A stretch of 64,000 nt of DNA from Chinchilla lanigera (taxonomy: Eukaryota; Chordata; Mammalia; Rodentia; Chinchillidae): the NCBI RefSeq assembly GCF_000276665.1, contig NW_004955466.1, forward strand, positions 11,273,567 through 11,337,566, written 5' to 3'. The notes beneath the pieces were generated by a model. The model was not told the DNA's origin and made no database searches. It worked only from the letters and a program-made list of their open reading frames with translations. The position numbers and the translations under genes are program-made. Positions within the stretch are counted from its first letter, which is position 1. Every line of letters starts with the position of its first letter. Of this stretch, positions 49,941-61,254 are shown in pieces.

Positions 49941-49949
49941 TTAAAAAGT

Positions 49950-50150
49950 TTAACTTGACACACAGTAATTGTATAGTTATGGAGCACAGTGTCACATTTC
50001 AATACCAGTACACAATATATAATAACCAGATAGGGTGTTTAGTATCTCCATCACTTCATTTATCACTTCCTTGTGTTGGGAACTTTCAAACTCCTCCCTG
50101 CTGGCTACTTTGAAATACAGAATTAATTAAAACTTGTTATCTGTACTTCC
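49950..50150 (+). mobile_element. Old L1 fragment
   Basis: gtcacatttcaataccagta, ttatcacttccttgtgttgg and gaactttcaaactcctccct match a well-known L1 non-coding stretch. The ID at 49845 split it. Confidence 0.6.
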
Positions 50151-50789
50151 AGCAAACTGGTAGGCAGAGATCTACATTTGATTAGATTCACATTCACTTT
50201 CTTTGGTAAGAATATCTCCTAGGTGGTAAACTCTTATGTATGTTCTCCAGAGACATAGGAGGTCTGGTTCCCCCAGGCTTTGTGATTTGAAGATTGGTCA
50301 GATGGCCAGAATGGTGGAAGACAATTCTCCAAGGGTTTCCTGAGTGTGTCTCTATATTGCAAGAAGAAATTTTAACTGCATTTTCCTACATTTCCTTTCC
50401 ATAGTGATAATCTTGGAAGAAAGGTAGCTTCTCCCTCTAGAGTAGAGGGCAGGAAAGCTTACTTATCTATGTAAGATACCAGAATTTTCTAAGCTCAGGG
50501 TCTTTTCCTCAGATGTGTCCCACTATGTGTACAGGGGTCTCTGAGCTTTGCTGTGTTGCTCTGTCAGAGTTGAGGCTCAAGAACCAGACAAAATCCAGTG
50601 TATGATAGTCTTTAGTCTCTGTTAGTGTAGGTTCTTCAGAGAAACAGATCAGTGGCATATTTTTGTATCTGCTCACCCTGTTATCATGTCTGTCTGTCTA
50701 TCTCCTACCTACCTATGAAAGACACTCACAAAAGAGGATTTCCAGAACTTCTGCAGAAAGTGCAAATTTGGACATTTTGTATTCTCATT

Positions 50790-51334
50790 TTTATTTAATT
50801 AAAAATATTTTAAAAATTTTTTGAGATTTCTACTTTGACTCATGTATTATTTAGGAATGTGTTACTTTAACGACCATGTGTTTTGGGATTTTCCAGCTAT
50901 TTTTCTATTGACTTTTAGTTTAATGCCATTGTGCTCTAAGAGCAGACATTGTATAACTTCTAGTCTTTTTAATGTGTTACTCTTTGTTTTATGGTTCAGA
51001 ATATGGTCTATCCTGGTGAATCTGTAGTCTTGAGAATATATATCCTGCTATTACTGAATGAATTAATCTTACATATCTATTATATACAGTTGACTTATGG
51101 TGTTGTTGAGTTTGACTGTGTCCTTACTGATTTTCTACCTTTGGGGTCTATCATTTCTGATGGAGAGGTACTGAAGTCTCCAACTATAACAGTGGATTAA
51201 TGTATTTCTTCTTGAAGTTCTATCAGTTTTTGCTTGGTGGTTTTGACATTCTGCTGTTAAGTCACATACACATTAAGTATTATCATGTCCTCTTGGAAAA
51301 TCGACCCCTTCATTATTTTATAATGGTCCTATTA
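50790..51334 (-). mobile_element. Old L1 ORF2 region, 3' part, antisense (segment A)
   Basis: Complement of the L1 ORF2 reverse-transcriptase-domain region: ttatttaggaatgtgttact, ctattactgaatgaattaat, ctgaagtctccaactataac and gaagttctatcagtttttgc. Frames here are fragments of a dead element on the other strand. Confidence 0.8.
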
Positions 51335-52328
51335 ACCATATTTCTCCCCAAAATAGGACTGGGTATTACATTAACTTTTGCCACAGAAGATGCAATAGGG
51401 CTTATTTTCAGGGAATGTCTTATTTTTTCAAGTAAAACAACCTACATTTATTCATGTACAAAAATCTACATTTATTCAAATACAGTCATGTCATCATCTT
51501 GTGGAATATCATCATATCCCTCCAAACCCCAAGTTCTGGCCTGAATTTCTCATGATTCTATTTCCTGTAGAGCCAGTGGCCTTGATCTCTCATGTCCAAC
51601 AATGGAGCCCTCCTCAAATGACTGCCTCTTGTGCACGTAGCCTGTTCATACTGCCTTGGCCACATAGCATCAGTGGTTTTGTCCCATGAATTCTTCACTC
51701 TAGTCCTGACTTCTTGCAAGCAGGGCTTCCCAAAGTTTCCATTAAGTCCAGTGTTAATGGGAGACTTACAAGGCAGGAGTGGCAATGAAAAGGATGAAAA
51801 CTCAGAAAGGTGGTCCACACAAAAGGATGAAAAATTGCAGGCACCAACACTCAGAAAGTGTTTATTTCACATGGGTGCATTATACATCTGTTATGACAGT
51901 CAACATAGTGAATGATGAAGATTAATATTAAAGACCATTGCATGTGTTCATTGTCAAATGAACACATTACTAGTGCTTTGTGGCTGTACTCTGATGGGTC
52001 ATTGAGCAATAAATCTCAAGTTCATCTGTTTATATCGGTATTTACCTCTTGTCCAAGGGAGCCCACTTGGGTATTTACAAATATTTAATTAACATTTATA
52101 TTATTTATTTTAAATATTAGTGCAAATATTGATATTTAATTATATATTAATATTATTTTATAATTCAGTAAGTCCCTCATGTGTTGCAACAGATGTACTA
52201 AATGCATTTGTCTGGCAAATAGTCTTAACTGGGGCTTATTTTGGGGTAGGGTTCCTCTTATGAGCATCCTGAAAAAATCATGCTACAGTTTATTTGCCAG
52301 TTAGGTATTATTTTAGGGGAGATACAGT
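51335..52328. mobile_element. DNA transposon with inverted ends, inserted in L1
   Basis: Left end ACCATATTTCTCCCCAAAAT and right end (reverse complement) ACTGTATCTCCCCTAAAATA are inverted. Inner copies of gggcttattttcagg and ggggcttattttggggt also mirror each other. L1 text stops at one end and resumes at the other. Family not assigned; no intact transposase. Confidence 0.6.
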
Positions 52329-52510
52329 ATCTCTGATCATTTTCCTTGCTTTAAAATTTACTGTGAAATTAATATAGCTACTTCCACTTTCTTTTAATTC
52401 GTATTAGCATGGTATCTCTTTCTATACTCGTTTCCTTTTAATGTATAGGTGTCTTTATATTTAAACAGGGTTTCTTTTAGACAACACAGAGTTGGATCTT
52501 GTTTTTGGGT
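52329..52510 (-). mobile_element. Old L1 ORF2 region, antisense (segment B, resumes after insertion)
   Basis: attaatatagctacttccac, attagcatggtatctcttt and ttatatttaaacagggtttc continue the L1 order broken at 51334. Confidence 0.75.
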
Positions 52511-53409
52511 GCATTCTGACAGCCAGGCTAGTGTGGTGTGGAGGGAGGGTGCCGTAGGTCCCATTATCCTGAGGCCTGGGGTGAGAGGGCTCTCTGGCCT
52601 TTGTTCACTTTTACCTGGGACCAGGGTGGGCAGGAGATAAGAGTCCTCTCTCCTGAGCACTGGCCCTCTGCCCTAAAGGTCAGCGTGGGTGAGAATCAGG
52701 TGACCACAAGGGATCTCGGAAATGCACTAGTCAAGCCCCGTTATTACCCTATGGCTTGATATATGGGCAGATATGTTATATTCTGGTATCTACAGGAATA
52801 CAAAATTTGAGATTTCATATTGTTTCCCCAATATGAAAATCAGTTCCCCCTGGTAAAATGAGAAAGAACCAGAGGTCAAAAGATTTGGCAGAGCAAAGAG
52901 AGATGGCTGAAAGATGAAAAGTGAAGTGAAAAAGGCAGAGTAAGTTTCAGGGACAGATTGTGCCTTCAGAATTCAGTGGGCAGTACATCTTGTCCGCACA
53001 CACTCACAGCCTGTTCCGTAGGGATCACTGCATAATAACTAGGCATGGCTTTATGTGCTTGCCTCTGATTACCATACCGGTAATTAGATCTTATTTTAAA
53101 GACTTGGTATGCCTTTTATAGCCTATCTTTAGAACTGCCTTGGAAACATTAATCAAGAAGGAAGTCATAAGCTGTATAACAGGAAACCTTGCAAATAATA
53201 ATGGGAAAAATAGAAGCAGCTGAAAACAGGTTAGAGTCTGCCTACCTGCTTTCCAAGAAAGGGTCATCAGGAAAGACTGGCAGGTGAGCAAACACCAAGC
53301 AAGGAAGTAGACAGGAGGAAGTGCTAGAGGAGGTGAGAAGACCAGAGGAAGAAATGTTAGAGGAAAACCTTCCTCTAACTTTCTATTTCTCTTAAATTAA
53401 GGAGTATAA
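52511..53409. other. Unassigned intergenic stretch
   Basis: About 900 nt between an L1 fragment and a B1. GC content is moderate in the first 200 nt and then AT-rich. I recognise nothing coding or repetitive. Confidence 0.5.
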
Positions 53410-53550
53410 AGCTGAGCACGGTGGTACACACCTATAATCCCAGCACTCGGGAGGCTGAGGCAAGAGGATTGCCATGAGTTCGAGGCCAGTCTAGGCTACA
53501 CAGTAAGTTCGAGGTCAGCCTAAACTGCATAGGGAGACCCTGTCTCTCAA
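53410..53550 (+). repeat. B1 SINE
   Basis: gctgagcacggtggtacac ... gagaccctgtctctcaaaa with duplicated core. Confidence 0.92.
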
Positions 53551-53696
53551 AAAACTAAAAAACACCCCAAAAAACAAAAAACCAAAAACTCAGTACATGT
53601 AATGAGAATGACCAGCAGAGGGCACTCCAAGCAGCATGAAAGATGCTTAACGTTCATGTGGGGGTCTTTGAGCTCTTGGTTTTCTTCTCTTCTGAT

Positions 53697-53775
53697 TTCT
53701 TTTTTCTTTCTTTTCTTTTCTTTTCTTTTCTTTTCTTTTCTTTTCTTTTCTTTTCTTTTCTTTCTTTCTTTCTTT
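53697..53775 (+). repeat. (TTTTC)n microsatellite
   Basis: About 12 to 14 TTTTC units, grading to TTTC, abutting the tail side of the next B1. Confidence 0.95.
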
Positions 53776-53778
53776 TTT

Positions 53779-53905
53779 TTTGAGACAGAGTCTCACTATA
53801 CATTTCAGGCTGGCCTTGTATTCGCCTATGTAGCCCAGGCTGGCCTCAAACTTACAGCAATCCTCCTGCCTCAGCCTCCTTAGTGCTGCGCATGTGCACC
53901 AGAGC
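53779..53905 (-). repeat. B1 SINE
   Basis: gagacagagtctcactatac ... cctcctgcctcagcctcc with duplicated core. Confidence 0.92.
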
Positions 53906-54306
53906 TCCTGAATTTTTAAAAACAAAACAAAACAAAAAGCAGCTTTCACAACTTACTGGGCAGCAGTTGCAAAAGGCTAAAGGCCTCAATAAGTAGCATT
54001 ACCTTTGAATTAAAATAAACACTTTCACGGGGAACAAGGTACTTGAGCAAAAGGTCAGTAGGTGGCAAACTTATCCATTCTTTAGGCTGAAGAAGACCTG
54101 TGTTGGTATGTACCATTCTAGAGAAATAGTGGAGTTCTTGTTTCTTTTATTTATAGAAGCAGGGAGTGAGTGGTGTGTGTGTGTGCATGTGCCAAAAACA
54201 CACTGTACACAAAGTAAATTCCTTTTCAAATAGTTGTGAAACGTTTATCAATAAGATAAGTCAGTATGTATCAAAATCAGTTGGTAACTCAGCCTCTTGA
54301 AGGTCA

Positions 54307-54419
54307 CTTCCAATTTAGCAAGAACAGAAACAAAAGATCATGTTTTGTGTTCTCTTAGATTTTCATACTGGGGGAACACAAAATATGATCTTTTGCTTCT
54401 GTTCTTGCTACGTTGGAAG
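54307..54419. repeat. Long inverted repeat (46-bp arms, 21-nt loop)
   Basis: Arms 54307-54352 and 54374-54419 are reverse complements with 4 mismatches in 46. Shared core: agcaagaacagaa and caaaagatcat. Could be a palindromic MITE or a hairpin-forming transcript source. Confidence 0.9.
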
Positions 54420-54464
54420 GATACATAACTTGGGCTGCTAATGGAGATCACGTCTACTCTGTAA

Positions 54465-54910
54465 TGTACTATGTCTAATATTAAAATGTCCACTCCAGCT
54501 TTCTTTTGATTAGTATTGGCACTGTATATCTTGTTCTATCCCCTTTCTTTTGACCTATTTGTGGCTTTGTATTTAAAGTGTGTTTCTTGTAGACAGTGTA
54601 GAGCTGCTGCTTGTGCTGTTGTCCAGTCTGATCATTTCCACATTTAAATTGTGCTGTTGACTATGTATGTTTAATACAATCACTGGGATAGCTGAGTTGA
54701 AACCTGCCACCTCCCTGTTTGAATTTTTTTTAATGTTTTCTTCTTTCCATTCTTTTCCTCTTTTTCTGCCTTTTGGGGATTTTGTAATGCTTTTCTTTTC
54801 TCTTATTGGCATGTCGGCTACATGTTCTGCCCCTTTTTTTTTCTTCGTGGTGGCTGTGTGGTGTGTAGATCTTCTTTAACTTACCTGGCTGTGTGCCTGG
54901 TGTCACATCT
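54465..54910 (-). mobile_element. Second old L1 ORF2 fragment, antisense
   Basis: aatgtccactccagctttct, gtatttaaagtgtgtttctt and gcattctttt-type continuation. It covers the same L1 region as 52329-52510, so it is a separate copy. Confidence 0.7.
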
Positions 54911-54961
54911 CCCAGTGAGTCAGTGGTGTTCCTGACAGCCATTCTTGGTCACTGTGCTTGC

Positions 54962-55422
54962 TGTGATGGTTCGCTGATTGCATCAACTGCAGTAAGAAAT
55001 GCCCAACTAAACTGGGCCAGCGTCGTTCTGGGTGTGGCTGAAGGGACTTACTGAAGAGAGTAGATCCACCCTGGGTGTGGGTGGCACCAACCAGTAGGCT
55101 TGTGGCCTGAATGGATAAAAGGGACCGAAGAAGGAAGGCTGCTTCTGTTGCCTTGGAGGTGCTCCAGTCTTCGCCTTCACCTTGGACGGTGTCTCTTGGC
55201 TTCCAGCGCAGACCCAGGAGCTCCTGATACAGACTCGCATGGGACACTGCAGTGAGCTCCAGGTCTTTGACTGGATCTTTCTGTCTCCAGTGCACAGATG
55301 GGCCTTTTGCGCTCTTCCACCCCTGACTCTGTGCGTGGTCATTGTAAGCCAATCCTGTAGATTCTTATATATTTGTATATCTTATATTAAATTGGTTTCT
55401 CTAGTGAACAGTGACTGATACA
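54962..55422 (+). repeat. MLT2-type ERVL solo LTR
   Basis: Begins TGTGATGGTT and ends GACTGATACA (TG...CA ends), 461 bp. Internal blocks caccctgggtgtgggtggca, gtaagccaatcctgtag and aattggtttctctag fit MLT2. The longest open frame (54903-55352, minus) is an LTR artefact. No retroviral genes. Confidence 0.65.
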
Positions 55423-56438
55423 GTTGGCGATAATGTAATTACATGTAGTGAATCATACAAACGTATCTCACTAAATCCCAAGTAAGTGTAGCCTTGACTC
55501 AACCTCCTTCCAGTCAGATTCTGGGAATGGCTGGTGCTTGCCCAATACTACCTGACAAGAAAGGGCTTATGACAGAAAGGGGGTTTGAGGGGGAAATAAG
55601 ACAGTTTTACAAACTCGAGTTAGTGTTTAAGAGATGGCTTAGTTCACAGCAAAATTGAGGGGAAGAGACTGTGTGAGTGCCACCTGCTACTACATGTGCG
55701 GAGCCTTCTCCACCGTCTGTGTCCTTTTCAGAGTGGTGCTTTGGTTAAAACCCATGAGCCTGCACTGACACTTCATTATTGCCCCTAATCTGTAGTTTGC
55801 ATGAGGGATACATAGATCCAAGTTGTGGTAAACTGTAGGTCGCTCCACCCAAACCCTTCAGATTTCATTCGGCCAGGCTTTGCCAGCATCGGTATTTGGG
55901 AGCCTGGGAACATTCTGTGTTAGTGAGACCTGAGGACACACTGCACATGGAAGGTGCTGGAGCAGGGTTTCATCTCCCTGCACCCCAGCCCCACTCACCA
56001 GTGACTGACCCAGGTTGTGCAGAACCCTAGCATGCTTCTCCCTCAGGCAGCCAACTCTGAGACACAGAATTTCCTAGCAAGCCTGAGCTTGTTACCCAGA
56101 GGACTTTTTTATTTTACCTCTCCATTGGCTGCCTTCCCTGTCTCCCTTCCCCACCTGCCTACTGGTTTGTGCTGGGATCATCTAAGTAACTGACACGCCC
56201 TGGGACCTTGTCTGCTCCCAGAGAACCGGACTGAAACTGTAGAAAGTGAAGTGCCAAGGCGCTCCCCAGGGCAGAGGGCTGCGTGAATGTGGGTCTGCAA
56301 TCCTGGGCTCCTGAGCGTCATGCTACACCCTCCATCTCCACAGTCCGGCCGTGCTTCAAGCCAATCGTACTGTAGTCCTCTGGGCTCCTCTTACCGGGGC
56401 CCTGCCCACCCTTTTGGTGACATCCCTGTTTGTCCATC

Positions 56439-57062
56439 TGCCATGGTTTGGTGAAATTTGTACCCCAGAAGTTCAGTACTGGAAACCGAGTCCCCATGCC
56501 ATGATGTTGGGAGGGAGGTGGTAGAACCAGTAAAGAGGCAGCCTAGCAGGGTGGCCGGGCATTGAGGGTGCTGTTCTTAGATGGAATTGCTACAGTGACT
56601 CCGTTCACAAACTTCTTTCTTTCCAGAATTCTGGTTGCAAACTGAGTTAGATGAGAACTGAATCAAAGTCAATGGTTAGGTTCAGTGCTTATGGGGAAAT
56701 TCGATCTGTTTCTCCTCTGGTTCAGTTTGTGACCAGAATCATGATGAGAAGTGAGTTTGGGAACCGAGACAACAATAATGGGATTTTTGGGCAGATGTGG
56801 GTTGGTTTCACCAGTGCAGGTTTCTGTGAAGAGGAAGCCTGCTCCCTGAGTCTCTCTGCTTCCTGTTTCAGCATGGATTTGAGCAGGATCCCACCATGAG
56901 GCTGCCTGCCAGGAGTGAGAAAGTCAAGGGCCCTCACATGGAGCAGAATGGGCTGCCTGGGTTTTGATTTTCAGCCTCCACAATTAAGAGCTAAAGAAAC
57001 CCCACTTTAAAATACAGTACCCAGCCTCAGGCATTTTTGTTCAGTAACAGAAATGAGCTAGT
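56439..57062 (+). repeat. MaLR-type LTR interrupted by a MITE
   Basis: Starts TGCCATGGTTTGG and contains gttgggagggaggtggtag. It resumes after the MITE with tttcagcctccacaat and a degraded 3' end. Old endogenous retrovirus-like LTR, non-coding. Confidence 0.6.
56593..56775. mobile_element. Pogo/Tigger-like MITE, copy 2
   Basis: CAGTGACTCCGTTCACAAAC at the left and gagtttgggaaccgag at the right. Interior shared with copy 1 at 30529: gaatcaaagtcaatggttag versus gaatcaaattcaatggctag. Inserted after TA in a MaLR LTR. Confidence 0.7.
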
Positions 57063-57064
57063 AT

Positions 57065-57300
57065 CCTCCCCTTTGCTGTCTCTGCCATCCTGGCCTTCCT
57101 GTTGCCTTGCCCTGGGGGCCTTTGCACAGGCTGTCTGGATCCTCCCGTGGCATGCACCCTCCCTTTATTCTGAGCTCTTCCTCAGACCGCCTGCTCTGAG
57201 CACCTTGCCTCAAACAAGCCACTCCATCTTTGCCTCGCACCTGCTTTATTTTTTTCTTAATGTTTCAAATCAATTGTATCACTAGTTGTTCTGTACTTGA
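57065..57300 (+). repeat. L2 LINE fragment
   Basis: ggccttcctgttgccttgcc, tttgcacaggctgtctggat and a degraded CTTTATT end: typical L2. Confidence 0.65.
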
Positions 57301-58159
57301 GTAATACTTGTTGAAAAACGAGCCATTCAGAATGTTCCCACTCTGGCCTTCCCCAGCCAAGTTCTCCATGTGCTCCGCAGGACGCTAATCCGTGGGCTGC
57401 GCAGTGCTGTGTGAGAAAGGCTGCGGTGTGCATGCAAGGGAGGAGCAGTCAGTCCTGGTGCAGCCCGATGGCCAGCTGCCCGGGCAGGAAGGGGAGCTGG
57501 CTCCGCCTCTGTTTTGAGAGGCTCCACACCAGCATCAAACGTTCCATCCGCTTCTGAGGCTGTCTCATAGGCGACCTCAGCACAGTCATCTTTTGCTGAG
57601 CCCCATGACACTAACTCAGAATTATCAACACAGAGGGATCAGGAAAAACAGCTCACTGCTGTTTTGTTAACAAAAAAACAAAAAAAAAACAACTAGCCCT
57701 ATTTTATTTTCAAAGAGCAATTCAGAGAAACAAATTTTCTGGTGGTATGCAATAAAAAATTATTTTCTTGTGAAAAATTCAGAGCTGGAAGGAAAGTACC
57801 ATGTTCACAAGAGAAAGTACACGTTTGGTCACACACTGCCCTTTTTCTTTCCAAAGCTGGAGAAAGTTTCAGTTAAAGAAAATTGACCACTTTCCCTCTA
57901 AGCTGAATTTTACAGTTCTCACCAGCAACAGCTGTGTTTATCATGGCTGAACACGGACAGAACAGATTCAGGATTAACTACAAGACTGGTATTCTCAGAC
58001 AATCACTAGCAAACTAAGCAAGCTCTATTACTTTGTGGTATTTTGGATCTCATACATGTAACATAAAAAATTACCTTAGAATTTGCTGCTTTTAGATAGA
58101 AGTTGATATATTTTGGTAAAATAGAGTATATTTGTAGTGCAAAAACTGACTTTTGTCTT

Positions 58160-58305
58160 TTTCTATCTTTGAGACAAGGTCTCACTGTATAGCTCAGGCT
58201 GGCCTTGGGTTCACTAAGTAGCCCAGGCTGGCCTGGAACTCGTGGCACTATTCCTGCCTCAGCCTCCCAGATGCTGGGATTACAGGTGTGCACCACATTC
58301 ACACT
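58160..58305 (-). repeat. B1 SINE
   Basis: gagacaaggtctcactgtat ... gggattacaggtgtgcacc with duplicated core. Confidence 0.92.
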
Positions 58306-58834
58306 TAGATTCATTCTTACGTTTTCAACATTAGATGCACATGGAAACTTCAAATAAACAACACCCCAGTGCTAGACCTCTTTGCCACCTGCCGAAAGCA
58401 AAAGGTAGGCCGAGAAATCTTGACTGTAAGTTTTTTTTAAAATCATTCAACACCTAACCTGTGGCCAGCGTCGAGCACGCTCTCCCTGAGTGCTCGCCAC
58501 CGAGCGCACTCTGTGCTACAGGCTGCGGCTTTCTGGCAGCACCTGCCTGCTCTGGCGCCTTCTGCCTTCTCTGTGCCCACAGCCCAGCTATGGGTTAAGC
58601 TATTTCTTCTTTCTAAAGCAGATCCCACAAACGCTTCTAGCATGCTGTTCCACCTCTAAAACACCAAACAAAACCCTAAACACATCACATAAAAGAAATG
58701 TGGGGTGCCATAAAATGAAGCTGCTGTGTTTGAAGTCAAATTGGGTAAAAGAGAGAAGGGCCCACCTCCCAACAAGTCTCTTTTGCTAAATAACGGGCGC
58801 AGCCCAAATGGAAGTCCTGCTGGATGAAGCTTTC

Positions 58835-58985
58835 TGTGCCTCTGACTCCTCATCTGTAAGACAAGGGTGATGTTAATATTGACACACAAAGCTGATGTGA
58901 AGATCACATGGGCCAAGTGTGTGAAGAGTACCTTGCACACATAGGGAGCCCATACATGTTAGCAGTTATTATGATCATTATTATC
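58835..58985 (+). repeat. MIR SINE
   Basis: gactcctcatctgtaagac, tgatgtgaagatcacatggg and a gttagcagttattatgatca end. Confidence 0.78.
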
Positions 58986-59836
58986 AGTTTTAAATTCCTG
59001 AATTTAGAGTTGAGTGAAAAAGAGTTCAGCGTGGAGCAAGCAAATAAATGGAGAGGATATGACTGTCTTTGCAGTGAACCTATTCTTACAGAGTTTTGAG
59101 AATATTCTGAGCTATGGTATCTTCATCTTCATACATTTATAGCTCTGTACCACACAGCAATGTTCAGTCTAGGCTGCATTTCAAGGTAGAATTTCCAAGA
59201 GATTTTGAAGAAGGTCCCTGTCTTCATTGTCTAATCAGCCTGGTATGTATAAGACTCTTGAGAAATGGTGGAAATGAGTATGAGCACTGCATAGCTGGAG
59301 AGAAACAAGTCCCTCTCTAATTAACTAGTTAACACATAAATTCAGCAAGAATTAAATAATAAACTGCACCAGATGTGCTCGGAAGCAGAGATGCTACAGG
59401 AGAAAGATGTGGTCTGTGTCCTCCAGTTGCTCACAGTCCAGTGAGTTTGCAGAAGGAGCTTTGTCCAATTCTAGGTGACAGTGCAGTGACGAAGGTCTGC
59501 TCTGTCCTCCTAGCCTCAGCACTGGGGCTTTCCCATCCCACTCTCAGGTTTCCACACTCACCAAGGTGAGCATGTTGGGCTTATTTGTCCTCTCCAAGGT
59601 CTTATCTCGTGAGAAGCCTAGCTATCAAACAGTTTACATATTCCTTTGCTGGAAATCAGCTTTTCATCTAGTACCAAAGAAAGGTACTCACAAAGAACTG
59701 CAGTAGATATGCTGAAGGCCTAATCACCTTCCATCCTTGGAGGAAAGCTGAGCATTCCTCTCTGAGTCTTCAGGTTTTTTATTTTCTTCGGAACTGGTCT
59801 GGATGGATCGAATGTCATACTCGCATGGTATTTTCC

Positions 59837-59842
59837 TTTATT
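59837..59842 (-). promoter_or_regulatory. CCDC198: Candidate CCDC198 poly(A) signal AATAAA
   Basis: First clear AATAAA found on the minus strand below the stop, about 1 kb away. No downstream element was verified, and other hexamers could be used. Confidence 0.25.
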
Positions 59843-60339
59843 TTTTCATTTTGAAGATTTCCCATTGAAGGGTGTTTTCACTTTGTTTTAAAATTTTTAA
59901 GTAAATTTTTGGAATCCTTTGGATGCTTAAAACTGTTGCCAGATTATGCTGAACACAGAGCTGAATTTTACACAAAAGAAGTACTTTAAAAACTTGCTTA
60001 AAAAGCTAATTTTTATAAATGGAATAGATTTTGGACTGAGGGATGTTAAGATTCCTTTTAGTTTTAAACAGCTGTAAATGCTATGTAACAATATAAGAGG
60101 TCTCAGTTTTGAATTTGGATTCACAATGGCCTTCCACACTTAATATTATGCTATTCCTTTCTCGAAGCTTTTCTGATATGGCCTCAATGAGTTTAATGTC
60201 TAATAGAGCATAACTATGACTATTCTTTAAAAACTCACATCTACTTTCTTTTCTATTTGTTTCCAGTAATCTAGTTTGCTTGTAAAAGCATGGGGTGGTG
60301 GCAAGACTCCAATATGAACCCCAAATGACCACATTTTGG

Positions 60340-60780
60340 CATCTGTGCCCTTGTGAGGACTCTTTTCATTGGCCATGTCTTGGGTTGACCAACAGAATAT
60401 GGAGGAAGTGGTGCTCAGCCAGTTCTGTGACTGGACCTTCTGAGTCCTCCTCCTGGGACATTTGTTTTCAGGAGGCCTGAGCTGATGTGAAGGAAATTTC
60501 ACTACTCTGATATCAAGATCATGTGAAGAAACTCTGAGACTGAATGGAGAATAACCAAGGTCCAGTGGTTTCAGTCCTAGTCCAGCCTTTAGATGACTCC
60601 AGTCCTAGCTGCCATCTGATTCCCACTACTTGAGAGATTTCAAAAGAGACCAGCAGAAGAGCCACCCTGCTGAGTCCAGCCACCCACAGAAAGGTGGTTT
60701 TGATCAGCAAGTTAGTAGCATAAATGGCAAACTTGTTAACAAGAAGATAGCCTTTCTGTTTACCAAAGAGAATTGCTTTC
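60340..60780 (+). repeat. MLT1-like MaLR LTR
   Basis: ggcctgagctgatgtgaagg, gatatcaagatcatgtgaag, agcctttagatgactccagt and gagaccagcagaagagcc fit MLT1. It ends close to the CCDC198 stop, so the CCDC198 3' UTR runs antisense through it. Confidence 0.55.
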
Positions 60781-60863
60781 CTCACAGCAGTTCATATACT
60801 AACTTGAAACATTTGGTGGAGAATCAAGCTTATCCTTACTATCTAGGTTAGTGAGTAGCCAAC

Positions 60864-61099
60864 TTATTCCTGATCAAAAAACTCATCAACAAGTGTGATT
60901 CTCTCTGTCCTGGTCCTCACTAGTGGCTGACGTTTTTTCTCATCTCTGCGTGGTTCCTCTGAGTCAGAGCTTGAACTGTCCCAGAAAAGCTGTCCTCGGG
61001 CCTCTTGTTCTTGGAACCACATTTCCATTTTGCCCATTTTCCGGGGACAATAGCCGTTCCTTGCTTGATATTCCAAAAATTCTTTATCCTGTGAATTTC
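60864..61099 (-). CDS. CCDC198: CCDC198 terminal coding exon (partial gene)
   Basis: On the - strand an acceptor tttttgtag|GA at 61100/61099 opens a frame that runs 78 codons to TAA at 60866-60864. It enters in phase 1, completing a Gly codon with GA. The peptide includes NSQDKEFLEYQARNGYCP, then GKMEMWFQEQEARGQLFWDS and SSSDSEEPRRDEKK. It ends with LVRTRTERITLVDEFFDQE. This matches the C-terminus of mammalian CCDC198 (C14orf105; human about 296 aa), including the Ser/Asp/Glu cluster and the RTRTER...DEFFDQE end. The protein is a small, mainly epithelial protein of poorly defined function. Upstream exons were not found before 64000 and should lie further right. The ATG at 61076 is an internal Met, not the start. 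Confidence 0.93.
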
Positions 61100-61254
61100 C
61101 TACAAAAAATGAAAAATTTCAATTTAATTTTTTCTAACAATTCTTTTGGTTTAGTTAAGTGCCTAAGTTTTTATGAACACAGAATAAATTGGACTTTAAA
61201 AACTATACACAAATAAACACATATTTCCAACAGGTGTCTCTGTAAGCATCAAAA

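Noticed and set aside
51200..51915. Overlapping frames suggesting a small gene
   Set aside because: They cross an antisense L1 ORF2 fragment and a DNA transposon insertion. No splice or homology support.
53647..53949. Lys/Glu-rich 100-codon minus-strand frame
   Set aside because: Translation of the (TTTTC)n microsatellite and an adjoining B1.
54903..55352. 149-codon minus-strand frame
   Set aside because: It lies across an MLT2-type LTR with recognisable LTR blocks. LTRs of this class do not encode protein.
57327..57611. 94-codon minus-strand frame with Ala/Glu-rich product
   Set aside because: Locally GC-rich DNA with CpG gives a chance frame. No splice context, family or neighbouring exon was found.
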